A stretch of DNA of 64,000 nucleotides from Owenia fusiformis (taxonomy: Eukaryota > Annelida > Polychaeta > Sabellida > Oweniidae): contig CAIIXF020000010.1 in the NCBI GenBank assembly GCA_903813345.2, positions 33,905,425 through 33,969,424 on the forward strand. Reading direction: 5' to 3'. A program made the translations under genes and the position numbers. Under the pieces are notes generated by a model. It ran no database searches and was not told the DNA's origin. It saw only the letters and a list, made by a program, of their open reading frames with translations. Shown one piece after another: positions 11,787 through 24,248 of the stretch (position 1 is the stretch's first letter; every line of letters begins with the position of its first letter).

Positions 11787-14669
11787 ATGTTTTTGTCGTG
11801 CGTTGAACAACTAGGATTTCGGATGCAAATTGCGAGACTCAGGACATTCTCTGGTAAAGTTGAAACACACCAGCAGAATGTGCTGAAAACAGCGCATCAC
11901 GAGACCAATGTTTGCCAGTACGAAAAAGGAAGGCCATTTGATACGATTCCCGGGCCTAAAGGAGTCCCCGTGTTCGGAACACTGTTCCAGTATACAAGGG
12001 GTCCATACAGTATCGATACTTATCCAAACGCCCTAGTTGACAGATACTACAGATATGGCCCGATATTCAAAGAGACAATCGCTGCCAAAACAAGAGTTCA
12101 TATCTTTGATCCCGAAGAGATCAAAAAATTATACGCTACAGAAGAAAACCCGCATATTCCACCACTTTTAGAGACAGTCAAGATGTACCGGAAATACCGA
12201 GACATGTCCCCAGGGCTGGGTAATGTGAATGGCGAGGAATGGTATCGCTTGAGGAGTTCCGTGCAGAAGCTTATGATGCAGCCTGTGTCGACGGTTAAGT
12301 TTCTTCCGATGGTAAACGAAGTCGTAGCTGACTTTATAAAACGAATGTACAAGATTCGGGCTTCTACGGGAGAGATCAATAACTTTAACTTTGAATTGTC
12401 AAAGTTCATATACGAATCCTCAACCTACACTTGTTTTGAAAAACGTCAGCAAATCTTGGATGACGAAAAGGGGAGTCACACAGACAAATTATTAGCGTGT
12501 AATAGAACAATGTTAGAGCTGTCAACAAAACTGAAATTCCAACTGCCATTCTTTAAATATATCAGTACACCTACATGGAGGAAGCTCGTTGCGTCTGAAG
12601 ATTTCTTTTACAGGTAATTAATTATTTGCAAAACAAGTCATGCGCCCCCTCGATAAGTTTGATAATTGAACGTTTTCAATGAATAACATATCAAAGTCTG
12701 TCAATGTTTGAATCCTAATTCTGCTCCCTAATTAAATGAATAAACGCAGGGAGCTCACATCTCGAAATCAAGACCTCATGGTTAGGACATCAGCGCCTAG
12801 CCCAGCGTGCACAAAGTTTGACAAAGTTGATCAAAACAGCAGGCTTTGATAGGTTGAAACACACAATTCATCCTCCAAAGGGGGACTTCTGCTAGCTCAA
12901 CTTATAGAGGAGAATGTAGCTCTCAAGTTCTGTAACTTGAAAATTGAAAAGGTCTACCATTAAATATTTGGAAAAGAAACGCAACTGTAACTTGAAAATT
13001 GAATAGGTCTACCATTAAATATTTGGAAACGAAACGTACCTGTAACTTGAAAATTGAAAAGGTCTACAATTAAATATTTGGAAACGAAACGTACCTGTAA
13101 CTTGAAAATTGAAAAGGTCTACAATTAAATATTTGGAAACGAAACGTAACTGTAACTTGAAAATTGAATAGGTCTACCATTAGATATTTGGAAAAGAAAC
13201 GTAACTGTAACTTGAAAATTGAATAGGTCTACCATTAGATATTTGGAAACGAAACGCAACTGTAACTTGATAATTGAATAGGTCTACCATTAAATATTTG
13301 GAAACGAAACGTACCTGTAACTTGAAAATTGAATAGGTCTACCATTAAATATTTGGAAACGAAACGTACCTGTAACTTGAAAATTGAATAGGTCTACCAT
13401 TAGATATTTAGAAACGAAACTTAACTGTAACTTGAAAATTGAATAGGTCTACCATTAAATATTTGGAAACGAAACATTCTCATAATTTTTTCACATTATA
13501 AAACCTTTTCTCCTTTTCTATTGGGATACTAGAAAATCATTGTTCATGAGCACGTCACATACTTTATCTCCTTTTAGTCATACATTGACAAATACATTTA
13601 GCTGAGTAACCGTTTAATCTTGTAATTTCTCAAGAACTTGATATGTTTTGTATATATACTGCTATACCTACTCTGGGGATTAGCTCAAAAACATTTTGTG
13701 AAAAAAATCATGAAAGATTTAAGTTTTGGAAAGACGAAAAATATTACTTTCTAAAAATTCATACGCCAGTCGTTCTCTTCCCTGGAATAATTTTGTCACA
13801 ATTTATGGTCATACTTTATATGTAGTGAAACGATTTACTAGCTTCACAATAGTTTATTATTCATTCCAGCTTAAAACAATAGATACATCTCGCCAGCTTT
13901 GATATACTTAAAGGTTTCTAAATATTTCAGGTTTGGACTGACACTGGTGGACGAAACCGTTGTTAAAATGAACGAACTGGCCGAAAGTGGTGATTTGAAA
14001 AACGGTCAGTATGAGTTTTTGAGTTACTTGCTGGGAAGGAGAGAGTTAAGTTATAAAGACGTGAGCATACTCACCCTATCAATGTTCAATGATGGTTTGA
14101 GTACAACTTCCCCCAGTCTAGTGTGGCAACTTTATTGCATATCAAGACATCCAGAGAAACAAGAAAAATTGTACGAAGAAGTTAAGGATTTATCCGGGAA
14201 ATCTGAGCCAATTTCTGCCCAAACACTGACGAGGCTACCCTATCTAAAGGCTTGCGTTAAAGAGGGATTTCGGCTCTTCCCCATTGCCCCCGATGTTACG
14301 CGGGAACCAACGAAGGACACCGTCATAAGTGGTTACCAAATACCTAAAGGAACTTACTTGAGTCTGAACAACAATCTGTTGTTGAGGCTACCAGAATATT
14401 TCGCAGAGCCAAATGCATACAAACCGGAGAGATGGATACGTGGCGACTCGACCGATTCCATCCACCCCTACGTTGTCTTACCATTCGGCCATGGAACACG
14501 AATGTGTGTTGGACGAAGATTTGCCGAGCAGGAAATTTATGTGATGTTGATCAAGCTGTTACAGCATTTTAAAATAGAATGGAATTCTTGTGAAGAAATG
14601 GGAAGAAAGTTTAGGACGCTATTTACACCTAGCACAGAGGCAAAGTTTAAATTCATTCCAAGGGAGTAG
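11787..14669 (+). CDS. mitochondrial-clan cytochrome P450 (two exons)
   Basis: Heme-thiolate monooxygenase, probably acting at the inner mitochondrial membrane with electrons from adrenodoxin. Exon 1 is 11,787-12,613 and exon 2 is 13,931-14,669. The donor (CAG|GTAATT) and acceptor (TTTCAG|G) join in phase 2 to give 521 codons, the usual P450 length. The ATG at 11,787 is used; the open frame could only be extended from a TTG. The basic N-terminus with LRTFSGK fits a mitochondrial presequence. Visible motifs are the proline hinge IPGPKGVPVFG (54-64), GEEWYRLRSSVQ in the C-helix region, I-helix DGLSTT (330-335), ExxR at 387-390, PERW at 441-444 and the heme loop FGHGTRMCVG with ligand Cys468. 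Arg471-Arg472 after the loop (CVGRRFAEQE) is typical of the mitochondrial clan. The I-helix has Ser where an acidic residue is usual. Substrate and CYP family number cannot be assigned from the sequence. Confidence 0.93.
12930..13480. repeat. 55-bp minisatellite in the P450 intron
   Basis: Ten head-to-tail units start at 12,930 and then every 55 bp to 13,425. Each has CTGTAACTTGAAAATTGAA, GGTCTACCATTAAATATTTG and GAAACGAAACG segments with only a few substitutions. Strong similarity between units points to recent expansion or homogenisation. There are no unique spacers, so it is not a CRISPR array. Confidence 0.95.
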
Positions 14670-14928
14670 ATGATGCATTGCCTAAACGAACAGATCTTCA
14701 TTATTTGATAAGGAGCTGAATCACTTAAAAAATTATATTCGTGTAATTTTATTCGAAGCATTAATGTGCCTGTTAAGGGAGAGCGAATACCGATATTCAC
14801 CTTATGCAAACAGAGCCTGTGAGAAATATTGGGTGCGTCATTAATGAGCGGATTTGACGGTCATTTTTGAATTTAAATTTGTGATATTTCTGCAACTAAG
14901 CCAGTCTTTGAAGTTGACACCTAATAAC

Positions 14929-14934
14929 AATAAA
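14929..14934 (+). promoter_or_regulatory. candidate polyadenylation signal of the P450 gene
   Basis: AATAAA lies about 260 bp after the stop codon. It falls inside the left arm of the TIR element at 14.8 kb, so a transposon may supply the 3' end of this gene. Another AATAAA-like site lies near 15,100. Confidence 0.35.
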
Positions 14935-15249
14935 ATTGTGAAAACAGTGATGTAATTCATTCTGTAACGACGCAGTATGCCTTAAACCTTTTTGGCACAA
15001 ACATGAACATGAACGTATTTCCTAGTATGTATAGAAATTTGTCGAAGCTGTTGAAGTGGTCCAAGTACTCTCACAACACAAACTATTATTATATCATCGA
15101 ATAATAAAGTTTTTATGTTTATTGAGCTTTTCGCACCAAATATTTAAAAATTACACATTGGGGTGGTCTCCGTCTTTTTGACGGCGGTTGGTGGTTGGCG
15201 ATCGGCGGTTTGTGATGGCGTCTGTAACAAATTCTTACAACTTCCAATC

Positions 15250-15990
15250 ACTTAACAAATACTGTTTAGACTGACTTTAATTTTTTTCAAAATCATTTAA
15301 CAGTTTTCAGAAGTTCAAATCTGACTCCATATATAAGATTTGACCTTCAATGACCTTTTCAAGGTAAAAAAGGTATTTTTTTCATCTTGCTTCAAATTGA
15401 CCATTTTTTCAAAATCATGAACAAATTATCAGAAATTCAAATCTGTTTTTAAATTTCAGATTTGACCTTCAATGACCTTTTCAAGGTCAAAAAAGGTCAA
15501 AAGGTATTTTTTCAACTTGCTTCAAATTAAGCAATATTTTTTTCTAAATCATCTACAAGTTCTCAAAAGCTCAAATCTGGCTATACATTTGACCTTCAAT
15601 GACATTCTCAAGGTCAAAAAGGATTTGACCTTCAATGACCTTATCAAGGTAAAAAAGGTATTTTTTTCATCTTGCTTCAAATTGACTAATTTTTTTCAAA
15701 ATCATCTACAACGTTCTCGAAAGTTCAAATCTGACTATAGATTTAAGATTTGACCTTCAATGACCTTCTCAAGGTCAAAAAGGTATTTTTCATCTTGCTT
15801 AAAATTGACCAATTTTTTTTTTTAAATCATCTACAAGTTCTCAGAAGTTCAAATCTGACTTTAGATTTGAGATTTAACCTTCAATGACCTTCTCAGGGTC
15901 AAAAAGGTCCTTTTTCAACTTGCTTCAAATTGACTAATTTTTTTTCAAAAGCATCTTCAAGTTCTCAGAAATTCAAATCTGACTTAAGAT
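15250..15990. repeat. tandem repeat carrying AGGTCA direct repeats
   Basis: Each unit reads roughly: TTCTCAGAAGTTCAAATCTG, a TTTGACCTTCAATGACCTT block, CTCAAGGTCAAAAAGG, then CTTGCTTCAAATTGAC. The block contains AGGTCA-TTGA-AGGTCA on the minus strand at 15,341-15,356, 15,463-15,478, 15,626-15,641 and 15,751-15,766. AGGTCA-AAAA-AGGTCA is on the plus strand at 15,484-15,499. Confidence 0.85.
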
Positions 15991-16299
15991 TGAACTTATA
16001 ATATTGTGAGCAACTAGGTGGTGACATTTTGTCATGTTAATGCCTTGTTTATAATGGATGCTAATTTCAAAATATATGCGTCGCTATCAAATGAATTACA
16101 CTACTTATTTTCAAAATTTTATTGATATTAGGTGTCAACTTCACACATATGGATATATTTGAAGACACGAAATTGCTTCAAGTTTCAGAAATATCACAAA
16201 TCTAAATTAAAAAATGACCGTTTAATCCACACCATCCGCTCATTCATGCCGCACTCAAAATTTCTCACAGGCTCCGTCTGCATAGGATGATATTGAAAT

Positions 16300-18915
16300 T
16301 TGAGAAATCAAAGGCAGATAATGGACCTACATATATCTTTACTACAATTATACATTAACTGAAAATAAAGATTTTGAAACCCTTGAAAGAACAGTCTAAG
16401 AGGTTCAATGGATGGTAGACAATAATTCAATTTTGTTGCAGATTGAAATCACGAGAAAAGTTTTGACGGGTGTCATGGGTCAGTAGCTGTTGAAATTTTC
16501 ATCCAAAATTACCAAAAAACATTTTCGATTCACAATGATATTTTGATTTATGTTGCAGGTAACATTTGCGAATTCAGCTGACGAGTGCTGGTTTAACCCT
16601 ACTATTTAGTACTTAGGCCCAACTCATTTAAATATGAATTTGCCACTATTCCATCTATATCTAAAAATTGGCCATAAGATATAGTAGGTTGAACCGTCAG
16701 CCGACAGTTGAGTTGACGAATACTACCCTACATAAAGAATACACTTGAACATAAACCTTATTTTATGTCATTTTCAAAAGCTTGAAAATTAGTGTTGGAA
16801 TTAATTGGAAAGGTGGAGGTAAAAGATTTAATCACATCGTCCCATTATTTCCACATTGTTATAACTCACTTTTTACAGGTTTTGAGATAAGTATACTATA
16901 TATCTTCCTCAATTTTTCAAGAGGAATTCATTTCAATGGGGTCCATTTCAATGGATCTAATCCTCTTTTGGAGATATCAAGTGCCACATTGTTATAAGTG
17001 CAAAACGAGAAAAAAAATTAGGCGCACCTTGTCATATACATTTGGGTAGGCAGCAGAGCCAACCAGATACATAAATACTTACTAGTATACACTTTGCAGG
17101 TAATTAACAAAGGAAATCACAAATCATGACACCATACATCACCATACATGTAGCACTAGTACAATCAAAAGAAAGCAGATTTGACATTATTTGCAACAAA
17201 AACAAGTTCATCAATGAACTCAATCAATTACTGCCCTGTTATTCCCTTTTTACCTTTGTCATTTACCTTTTAAAGATCTGGTGGATTTATCCAAAATATT
17301 TACAATTTTTCGCACATAAGTTGTGACAACCACTTGACCAATCATGATCAAACTTGTCATAGTAATTAATTATATATAGATACATAATCCCTAGAAATAT
17401 GAATGTGATTGAACGTATATAACAGAAATTATTGATGAATATCATAGTACCCCCTCATAACAGTAGCCGGGGAGGGGGGGGGGGAGGTATAAAAATTAGA
17501 CCCTATTATTTTTAAAACCAATGAAAAATGTTATAGTACACACAATTAACATAATTAAAAAATGCAATATTGGAAGCAAAAACATGGACCAAGCTCATCC
17601 AGTACCTTATCAGTCAAAATGGAACACAAGTCATATTCTGTATAATTAGATGGGCAGAATAATGGTATACGAGACAATAACAAAATGTAAGTGAATAAAA
17701 AATCAATTTTCAGGGTTATTTTGATATTTCAAAAACAAAAAACCATAAAAAGATGTGTTTTTATCTATTTCTCATCAGTGATTTTTGCTTTGCAAGACCT
17801 TTATATACACATGATTACCCATACGAAAAAACAAGTTTTTAAAAATTACTCCTCAAAAGTTATGAAGACCTAAACTTCAACCTCTGATTTCTCAACATAA
17901 GCTTAAATGCCATTGTGAAAATGTAGAAATAATGGGACGTCTGTCATGTCATAATACGATGAGGATTTTTCAAGCGCTGAGGCATTTAGAAAAGAAGTTT
18001 TATTAAAGTCTATTGAAAGTGCAATTTATCATAACCTTATAATTTAAAAACATGTTGTGTTTATTTAGGATCAAGGTTATAGACACTGTTCTTTTAATAG
18101 GACCTTTAATTCAACTCTTTTATTTTTTGCTAACCTGACTTAATAGAACACTCAAGGTCGTTCGTCTGGATGCTCAATTGTAATTCTAGGGGCTCGCGTA
18201 TCGAGCTGTCCGTGAATGCGGGTTAAGGGACACATAAGGGAAAAAATTATTGAATCACAAATTCATTTTGAACAGAGGCATTCCGTTTGCAACACATTGC
18301 TGTTTTGTGGGTTGAATTTTTAATTGCAAATTAATATAGAAATAAAAAAAAAAAGCATGTTTTCGTTCATTTTTTAGTTTCACAAATCATATTGTCGCAG
18401 CTCTAGAGAATTAATAGGCATTATCATATCATTGCTAACTTTGTTGATTCCTACCCTTTACAAATACAAAACAAGTGGAGGTGACGCAATTAGATCAGTA
18501 ATTCTACGAGTACTAATAATTCTCAAAGAAGTATTTTAAAAATGTATATGTTTGATAAACGTTAGTGGTAGGGGTGGAATATGAATTTTATTCTGAGGGA
18601 AAATATGATATTGGCGCACAGCGTCAAAAAATACAGTAGTACAGTTTTCTGCACGGTGACGTTTTCGCCATTTTGGGCCGACATTTTACCGACGGAAGAA
18701 TCGAGGTAAGAAATATCATTGATTTTATCAGGATTGAATCAGTTCACCTCCAATGATTCACTGCATTCATTCGGTAATTGAATTGCGAATATATGTGTCT
18801 TCTTAAGATGATCTACTTCAACGTGATTTTCTTGTTATACATCGGCCCATACCGTCAGCTATCTGTATTTTTTGGCTGAATATCACAAAATCCTCTCTCA
18901 TTTTTGTTTTGCTAC
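16300..18915. other. non-coding stretch with one degenerate repeat copy
   Basis: No gene was recognised. About 17,320-17,520 resembles the repeats of 5.0-7.6 kb ('CAACCACTTGACCAATCATG', 'ACTTGTCATAGTA', 'GTACCCCCTCATAA') and ends at a G-run near 17,468-17,485. Confidence 0.45.
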
Positions 18916-18918
18916 GTA

Positions 18919-19941
18919 CAGGGTGTTCAGGAAATAAAGATAATAATGTCATAACTTTTTTATTTATTCATGGATTTCAATAAAATTTGCAGGGATTATA
19001 GTTTCAACATATTTAAACTTACTTTTGGAGTTTCAGCTTCAAGTGATTTGATTTGTCATTTCTGTGGTTGGCATAGCAACGCGCGTAGCGCTAAGGCGGG
19101 GCACATGGAATAACTGCAGTAGTTTCTGTTACATTTAGCATGGCAAACCGATTTTGACTCCATATTTAAAGCTTTCTTGGTGCATCTCCATGATAAAATT
19201 CTTCTATTGTTTTGTTTTATGATATAAGAGTCAAATAAATACTTTTTAATGATATTCAATGGGATTTTCATGAATTAATGCAGGCATTACATAGAGAGCG
19301 ACCCGGGATGCAATTTCTCTTCGAATTCCACTTGGTGCAATTCCCCCTCCCATACTGCTGCCATAATCACTAAAGGAATTGATCAGCTGAGATTAGAGGA
19401 ACTTCAGCATCCACCCAACCTAGCGCCAAATGATTTATACTTCTTCGCTGAATCAAAACAGGACTTACGAGGACATGCATTTGAGAATACCCATGCCATA
19501 CGTTCACATGTATTAAACAGACTTCAGGAAATGAGTCAAGAAGAATTCTGTGAAGTATTTGAAGAAGGTTCAAGAGGCAAATAGTTAGTGTCTAAAATGG
19601 AGGAAATTATGGAGAATAAATTGATATATTGGCAAAGAATTTCAGGCTTATAGTTATAACTATCTTTAAGCATCCATTTTAAGTCCTAAACATGATAGAA
19701 TCTCTTTTTAAAACATTTAAAGCATGCAAATATACTGCAGTTATTCCACATGCCCCGCCTTAGCGCTACTCGCGTTGCTATGACAACCACAGAATCAACC
19801 AATCAAATCACCTGAAGCTGAAACTGACACTCCAACAATAAGTTAAAATATGTTAAAACTATAATCTCTCAAACTTTCAATGCAATCCATTAACAAATAA
19901 AAAAGTTATGACATTATTATCTTTATTTCCTGAACACCCTG
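18919..19941. mobile_element. decayed Tc1/mariner-type element with long TIRs and TA flanks
   Basis: Both ends read CAGGGTGTTCAGGAAATAAA inward and are flanked by TA (18,917-18,918 and 19,942-19,943), the target-site signature of Tc1/mariner/IS630 elements. The inverted arms run to about 19,122 and from about 19,734, roughly 205 bp each, with moderate divergence. That is long for classical mariners. Between them lie about 600 bp with a transposase remnant, so the element is internally deleted and cannot encode its own transposase. Confidence 0.9.
19335..19582 (+). pseudogene. mariner-like transposase C-terminal remnant
   Basis: The plus frame ending at the TAG at 19,580 contains NSPSHTAAI, matching the second catalytic block of mariner transposases (normally DNAxxHTA), then HPPNLAPNDLYFF, matching the third block (HPPYSPDLAPxD). 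The Asp of the second block is not present as such, while the Asp of PND is. The N-terminal DNA-binding part and first catalytic Asp are absent. It is a non-functional fragment inside the TA-flanked element. Confidence 0.85.
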
Positions 19942-19943
19942 TA

Positions 19944-22900
19944 GATAACGTTAACACTAACATGATGAATAGCAGATCTAAATATAAGTACACACACATA
20001 TATACACACTTGGTATACGCAGCTAACGAAAATTGACCGGTACGGGTCAAAAGCTGGACCGGTACGGGTTAACGGTTTTATTTGAATTTAAAACAGCCAT
20101 AACTTGCTCAATATTGATTTCCTCGTGTCTAATTTGAAATATATGATGCCTCCCGATGCTTTTAAGTACCCCAATTTTTTACAGATTTTTAAACGGACCA
20201 AAACTCTCTAAATGCGCATTTATGCTCTTTTCTCTCGAGAACGACTGTCTCATTTTCACGATAACTTTTATTTAGTACTTCTAACATATAAGATCTATTT
20301 TTCCCCATCAAGGTATGATGTAAATGACATGCTATTTACATCTTGTGAGTTTCAATGACGCGCGTTTGATTTTATCAAAAATGCCAAACTTTGTGACAAA
20401 GAATTTCATCCTGCTTGCAGCGAGAAGACGGACTGGTTCGGGGCAATAGCCATGCCAAATATATTGCCTTTAACTACAATCTTTTTCATCGTTCCTTTTC
20501 TTAAGAGCTTTGAAAGCTGGCTCTAAAATTATGACTTTCGTGAAATTTTGCATGTAATAGGACAGCACGCCCTTGAAAACATGTCATATCTCAATTATGA
20601 ATGATCGCATCTTTTAATTTTGGTTATGCTGGCATATCGAATATTCATTCAGAGTGTGATGCCAGCACTATATCAGGTCTCCACCTATTACTGATTATAT
20701 CGACCCGATATACTAAGCTTTAGATTTATTCAGTGCAAATCGTCGTTAAAACACATCCATATAGCATTATGGAATCCGGGAAAAGTAAGTTATATAAATT
20801 TATCAAATCCTCTGTTCGGTTTATCAGCCTATCATGTTCCATGTGTGATGATAATTGTGATTGAATAATAATAAGTATGCTGTGAAAACTTCTGAAAATT
20901 CACTGTTTTGCTTGTGAAAAACGACCAGGATGTTAATCATATACTGGTGACAGTCTTGTGTAAAAATGGACACTATTTAAAAAACAACGTTTCCACTCTA
21001 CTTTGATGAAAATCGAAATAACCAGTATGACCCCATCTATAAGCGAATATGGTGTCAAGCTGTGACAATCGACACGCGTGAATCTTTTTGGCTTTCAACC
21101 AGGTCGCCTTTAAGTATATCGACTGCTTAGTCAACAGATTAATACGTTTGGCGCTCTGGTTGAGTCGATATTGTTATTGACTGAACTTCGATGGTGAAAT
21201 AGTGAAGTCCATGTTCAAAGTTATATGATTAGATTTTAAAATATTTGATATGTCATAATACAGGGTACATAGTTTCAAAAGTTGATCAAAACAGGGCGCC
21301 AGGAATGTAAATTGTTCTATAGTACAGGGAGCGAGAAAGTAAGCTGATTATACAGAATTTTTTAAAGTTTTGATTTGGTTATAAAAGTTACCTATAAGCT
21401 TCACGAACGTAGGTTCGTTTAGTGATGCGTCATAATATTTCCCTCGAAGTGTGTTTTTGCGTGTAACACATAGACAAAACAACATCAAACAATACAGGTA
21501 CCGTACTGGTGTATTTAAAGGGTTCCGATTAGCATCCCGTATAAAAACAATATGGCGGCTCCAGGCGAATCAACTGGATCAGTCCATTTTTAAGAAACAA
21601 GGAGAGTTCTGTAAAATCCAGTTTATTGAAATTGTCTTTGAGATAAAGTAATCCGTTTATAATGATTTTGAAAACGTTATCCAAAGAGTGATTGCGTTCA
21701 AGTAATACATGTACAACGGCCAATGTAAATTATTGTATTAGAAACCGGTTTGTCTTGCTTTGTTTCATTTGTAGGATATTTCATATGCCAAGCTGTGTGC
21801 TATTACGTTATGGGGAAATTTAGATGCCAATTTTTCCTTATTATACACAAATAGAAGATCCTGAAACTTCACCCATAAATGTGGAATTGATTTGTCAAAA
21901 TAAAAATCACCCTTTTATATATGTGTGACGATCTCTAATATACTTATGCTATATAACAGTTCGAGGTGTTTACACAACGACTTCGAACCTGTGAACCCTT
22001 GAGTATTATTCCGGGATCGGGCCTTTTATACTAAACGGTGAACAACACCAGAAACGAGCGTTCGATTTGCTAAACGATATGCGTCACCCTTTAATTCTAT
22101 TAGTTGATATATTCAATGCACTAAGATGTAGATTCAGTAATCATAATGAAAATTTATATATATTAGCACGTTCGTTGAATTGATGTTATTGACAATTGCG
22201 GACCACCTCATCGCATTCTCATTGGTAAGTGTGTATGCCATAAACCGCAGGTGAATCTGGCATACACCGCGAGTGAATATGCCATATTCGTTGCGGAATA
22301 TGACATATATTTGTATGGTGTTTACCACGTAACACATGATATGGGTCACTGCAACAATGAATTGAAATAAAAGCACATGATTATTGCTGCCATTTTGAAT
22401 GTTGACTAGACTAGTGCTGTATCATTAGTGTATTTGTAGAAAGTGGATTCATAATATTATAACTATGTTTAACCCATACTCCGAAGTCAATGTCATTTGA
22501 GACCGAATGCTCTCTCTTGTATGAGTACTTGTATCTACAACTATTTTTGATGTTACGAGTATTGGCTTTCAATTTGTTGATGCCATAATTTATTCTCAGT
22601 CTTGAATTTTGAAGAAATTGAAAGACTTAAACAAACATGCCTAAATATATATTGTGCAAAATTTTACCAATGTGATTCACGGAAATTGTTGAAACACATT
22701 GCATGATCTTTAAAAAACTTACAGTGAGAGATCTAAGTTTTAACCATACCATATGACAAATCAATACCAAACAAAGTCCGAGAACATAAGGTTTTTCAGA
22801 CTGTGGCTAAAAAGATTTCCACAGACAGATTTTTGAAGGGTTGAAGAATCACAAATGTTGAAGTTCACATTTTATCGATTTTCACTGATGTTTGGTTAGG

Positions 22901-23485
22901 GTTAATAATTTCTGCAAATTTCAAGACTTCGAAAAATAAATGGTATCAACAAAAACTTTAGACCTTTCTCTACAAGATGTAAAAATATGAAATGATTCCT
23001 GCAGGTAATAAGGGAAATCTAGCCTGTTGCACGGTTAACTTTTTTGGACCACCCTGTACATGTTGTACATACCAGTGAATTGTTTATCTGATAACTCGAC
23101 ATCACATAAAATTCAATTCAGTTCGATACATACATTTGACAAGATTTACCAAATTCGACTGAATCATAGCGCATGCGCATTTAACTCGAGATCTTGGTCA
23201 TCGCTGTATGTAAACAAAACCACCTGAAGAGATTACAGTTGCGTTTGTCACCAAGAATCGTAACACTTATTAAACAAAGTTAATCAGGAATATTGATATA
23301 CAATATATTCGGGAATGAGGCTATTGATCTGAAACGGTCAGTGTACACACCTGTTATTATCAACAATGTTCAAAGGATCACTTAGTGGAAGGGGGTTCAG
23401 ATCTAGACGCTCCTCCAGTTACCCCGATCAGTGAGAGTTGGGTGTAGTGCAGAAGGGCGGCTTTGTAAAGTTGCTGCAGATCCAG
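19944..23485. other. non-coding stretch with one isolated transposon terminus
   Basis: No gene recognised. A tandem pair of GACCGGTACGGGT sits at about 20,035-20,075. A mariner-type terminus (GGACCACCCTG|TA) ends at 23,056, with no matching opposite end seen upstream. Several open frames of 60-80 codons lack any protein-like pattern. Confidence 0.45.
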
Positions 23486-23639
23486 GATATTATCCATTAT
23501 GGTTCACGTCACTTGTTAGAGCGTTAAGCCTCTCTCGACGTGGGAATATCTGGGTTTCAAAAAAATCGGGAGAAATATCCGAGTTACAAAAACTAAATTA
23601 ACCATTCGAATAAGTCTGGAGACAGCCTGGGATTCTTTC

Positions 23640-23960
23640 TTTTTTTGTTTTGCAATACATTTATGGTCTTTCTGCGTCTTGCAATAAATTTTTTATCTTT
23701 TTTTGTGTTTTACAATATATTTTGATCTTTCTATGTTTTGCAATACATTTTGGTCTCCAGTGATATGCAATACTTTTTGATCTTTCCGTGTTTTGCAACA
23801 CACCTTGGTCTTTCTGTGTTTTACAATGTATGTTTTGTATTTCATTGTTTTGCAATATTTTTTGATCTTTCAGTGTTTTCCAATACATATGGTCTTTCTG
23901 TTTTTTGCAATATATGTTGGTGTTTTCTCTGTTTTGCAACACACATTGGTCCTAATCAAT
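23640..23960. repeat. 28-bp minisatellite 3' of ShKT gene copy 1
   Basis: Units resemble TTTTGGTCTTTCTGTG followed by TTTTGCAATACA. The same array follows copy 2. Because 28 is not a multiple of three, every frame reads the same repeat, giving spurious open frames on both strands (QKDQ.., CFATHL..). Confidence 0.9.
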
Positions 23961-24079
23961 TGTTGGATGCCTGGTATGACTGTACATGAGAATTAGTTTA
24001 GTTAGTATTTGTCAGGATTGGGCTGTATATGGACAACTAGGGAAGAAAGAATAATCCACGGAATTCAAAATGAAAGCTT

Positions 24080-24085
24080 TTTATT
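24080..24085 (-). promoter_or_regulatory. polyadenylation signal of ShKT gene copy 1
   Basis: AATAAA on the minus strand, about 165 nt after the stop codon in the terminal exon. The same signal is conserved in copy 2 at 49,378-49,383. Confidence 0.6.
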
Positions 24086-24248
24086 GGAACAATTTAATTG
24101 AATTTAATACATATAAAAATCAGTTATATCGTATTATGGAGGCGATCAGTTGAAGTTTTGGATTGTCACTAAATATCAGCTATGATGCGTTTCGAAGCAC
24201 CATTTTGTCATATCCAGGTCGGAGAAACACTAGTCATCGCGTCTACAC

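Larger units (their letters stand above)
14803..16285. mobile_element. TIR element with ~200-bp arms and an internal tandem repeat
   Basis: The left arm (14,803 to about 15,000) and right arm (about 16,060-16,285) match as reverse complements. Both share GAGCCTGTGAGAAAT, AATGAGCGGA, GACGGTCATTTTT/AACGGTCATTTTT, GAAGTTGACACCTAAT and AACGACGCA/AGCGACGCA. The core (about 15,250-15,990) is a tandem repeat of about 125-145 bp. No transposase was found. Related core sequence occurs in the opposite orientation in the insertion at 32.9-34.3 kb. Confidence 0.75.

Noticed and set aside
12098-12409. 103-codon minus-strand frame opposite the P450
   Set aside because: It is a shadow of the strongly supported plus-strand exon and has no protein-like features of its own.
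12930-13480. CRISPR-like regular repeats
   Set aside because: Units are contiguous and lack unique spacers, the repeat is in an intron of an animal gene, and no cas genes occur.
13643-13825. Additional P450 exon within the intron
   Set aside because: The frame has no P450 similarity, and exon 1 joins exon 2 directly in frame at the expected position in the protein.
23661-23996. Open frames of 67-93 codons on both strands
   Set aside because: They lie in the 28-bp minisatellite. The same phrases appear in every frame because 28 is not divisible by three.
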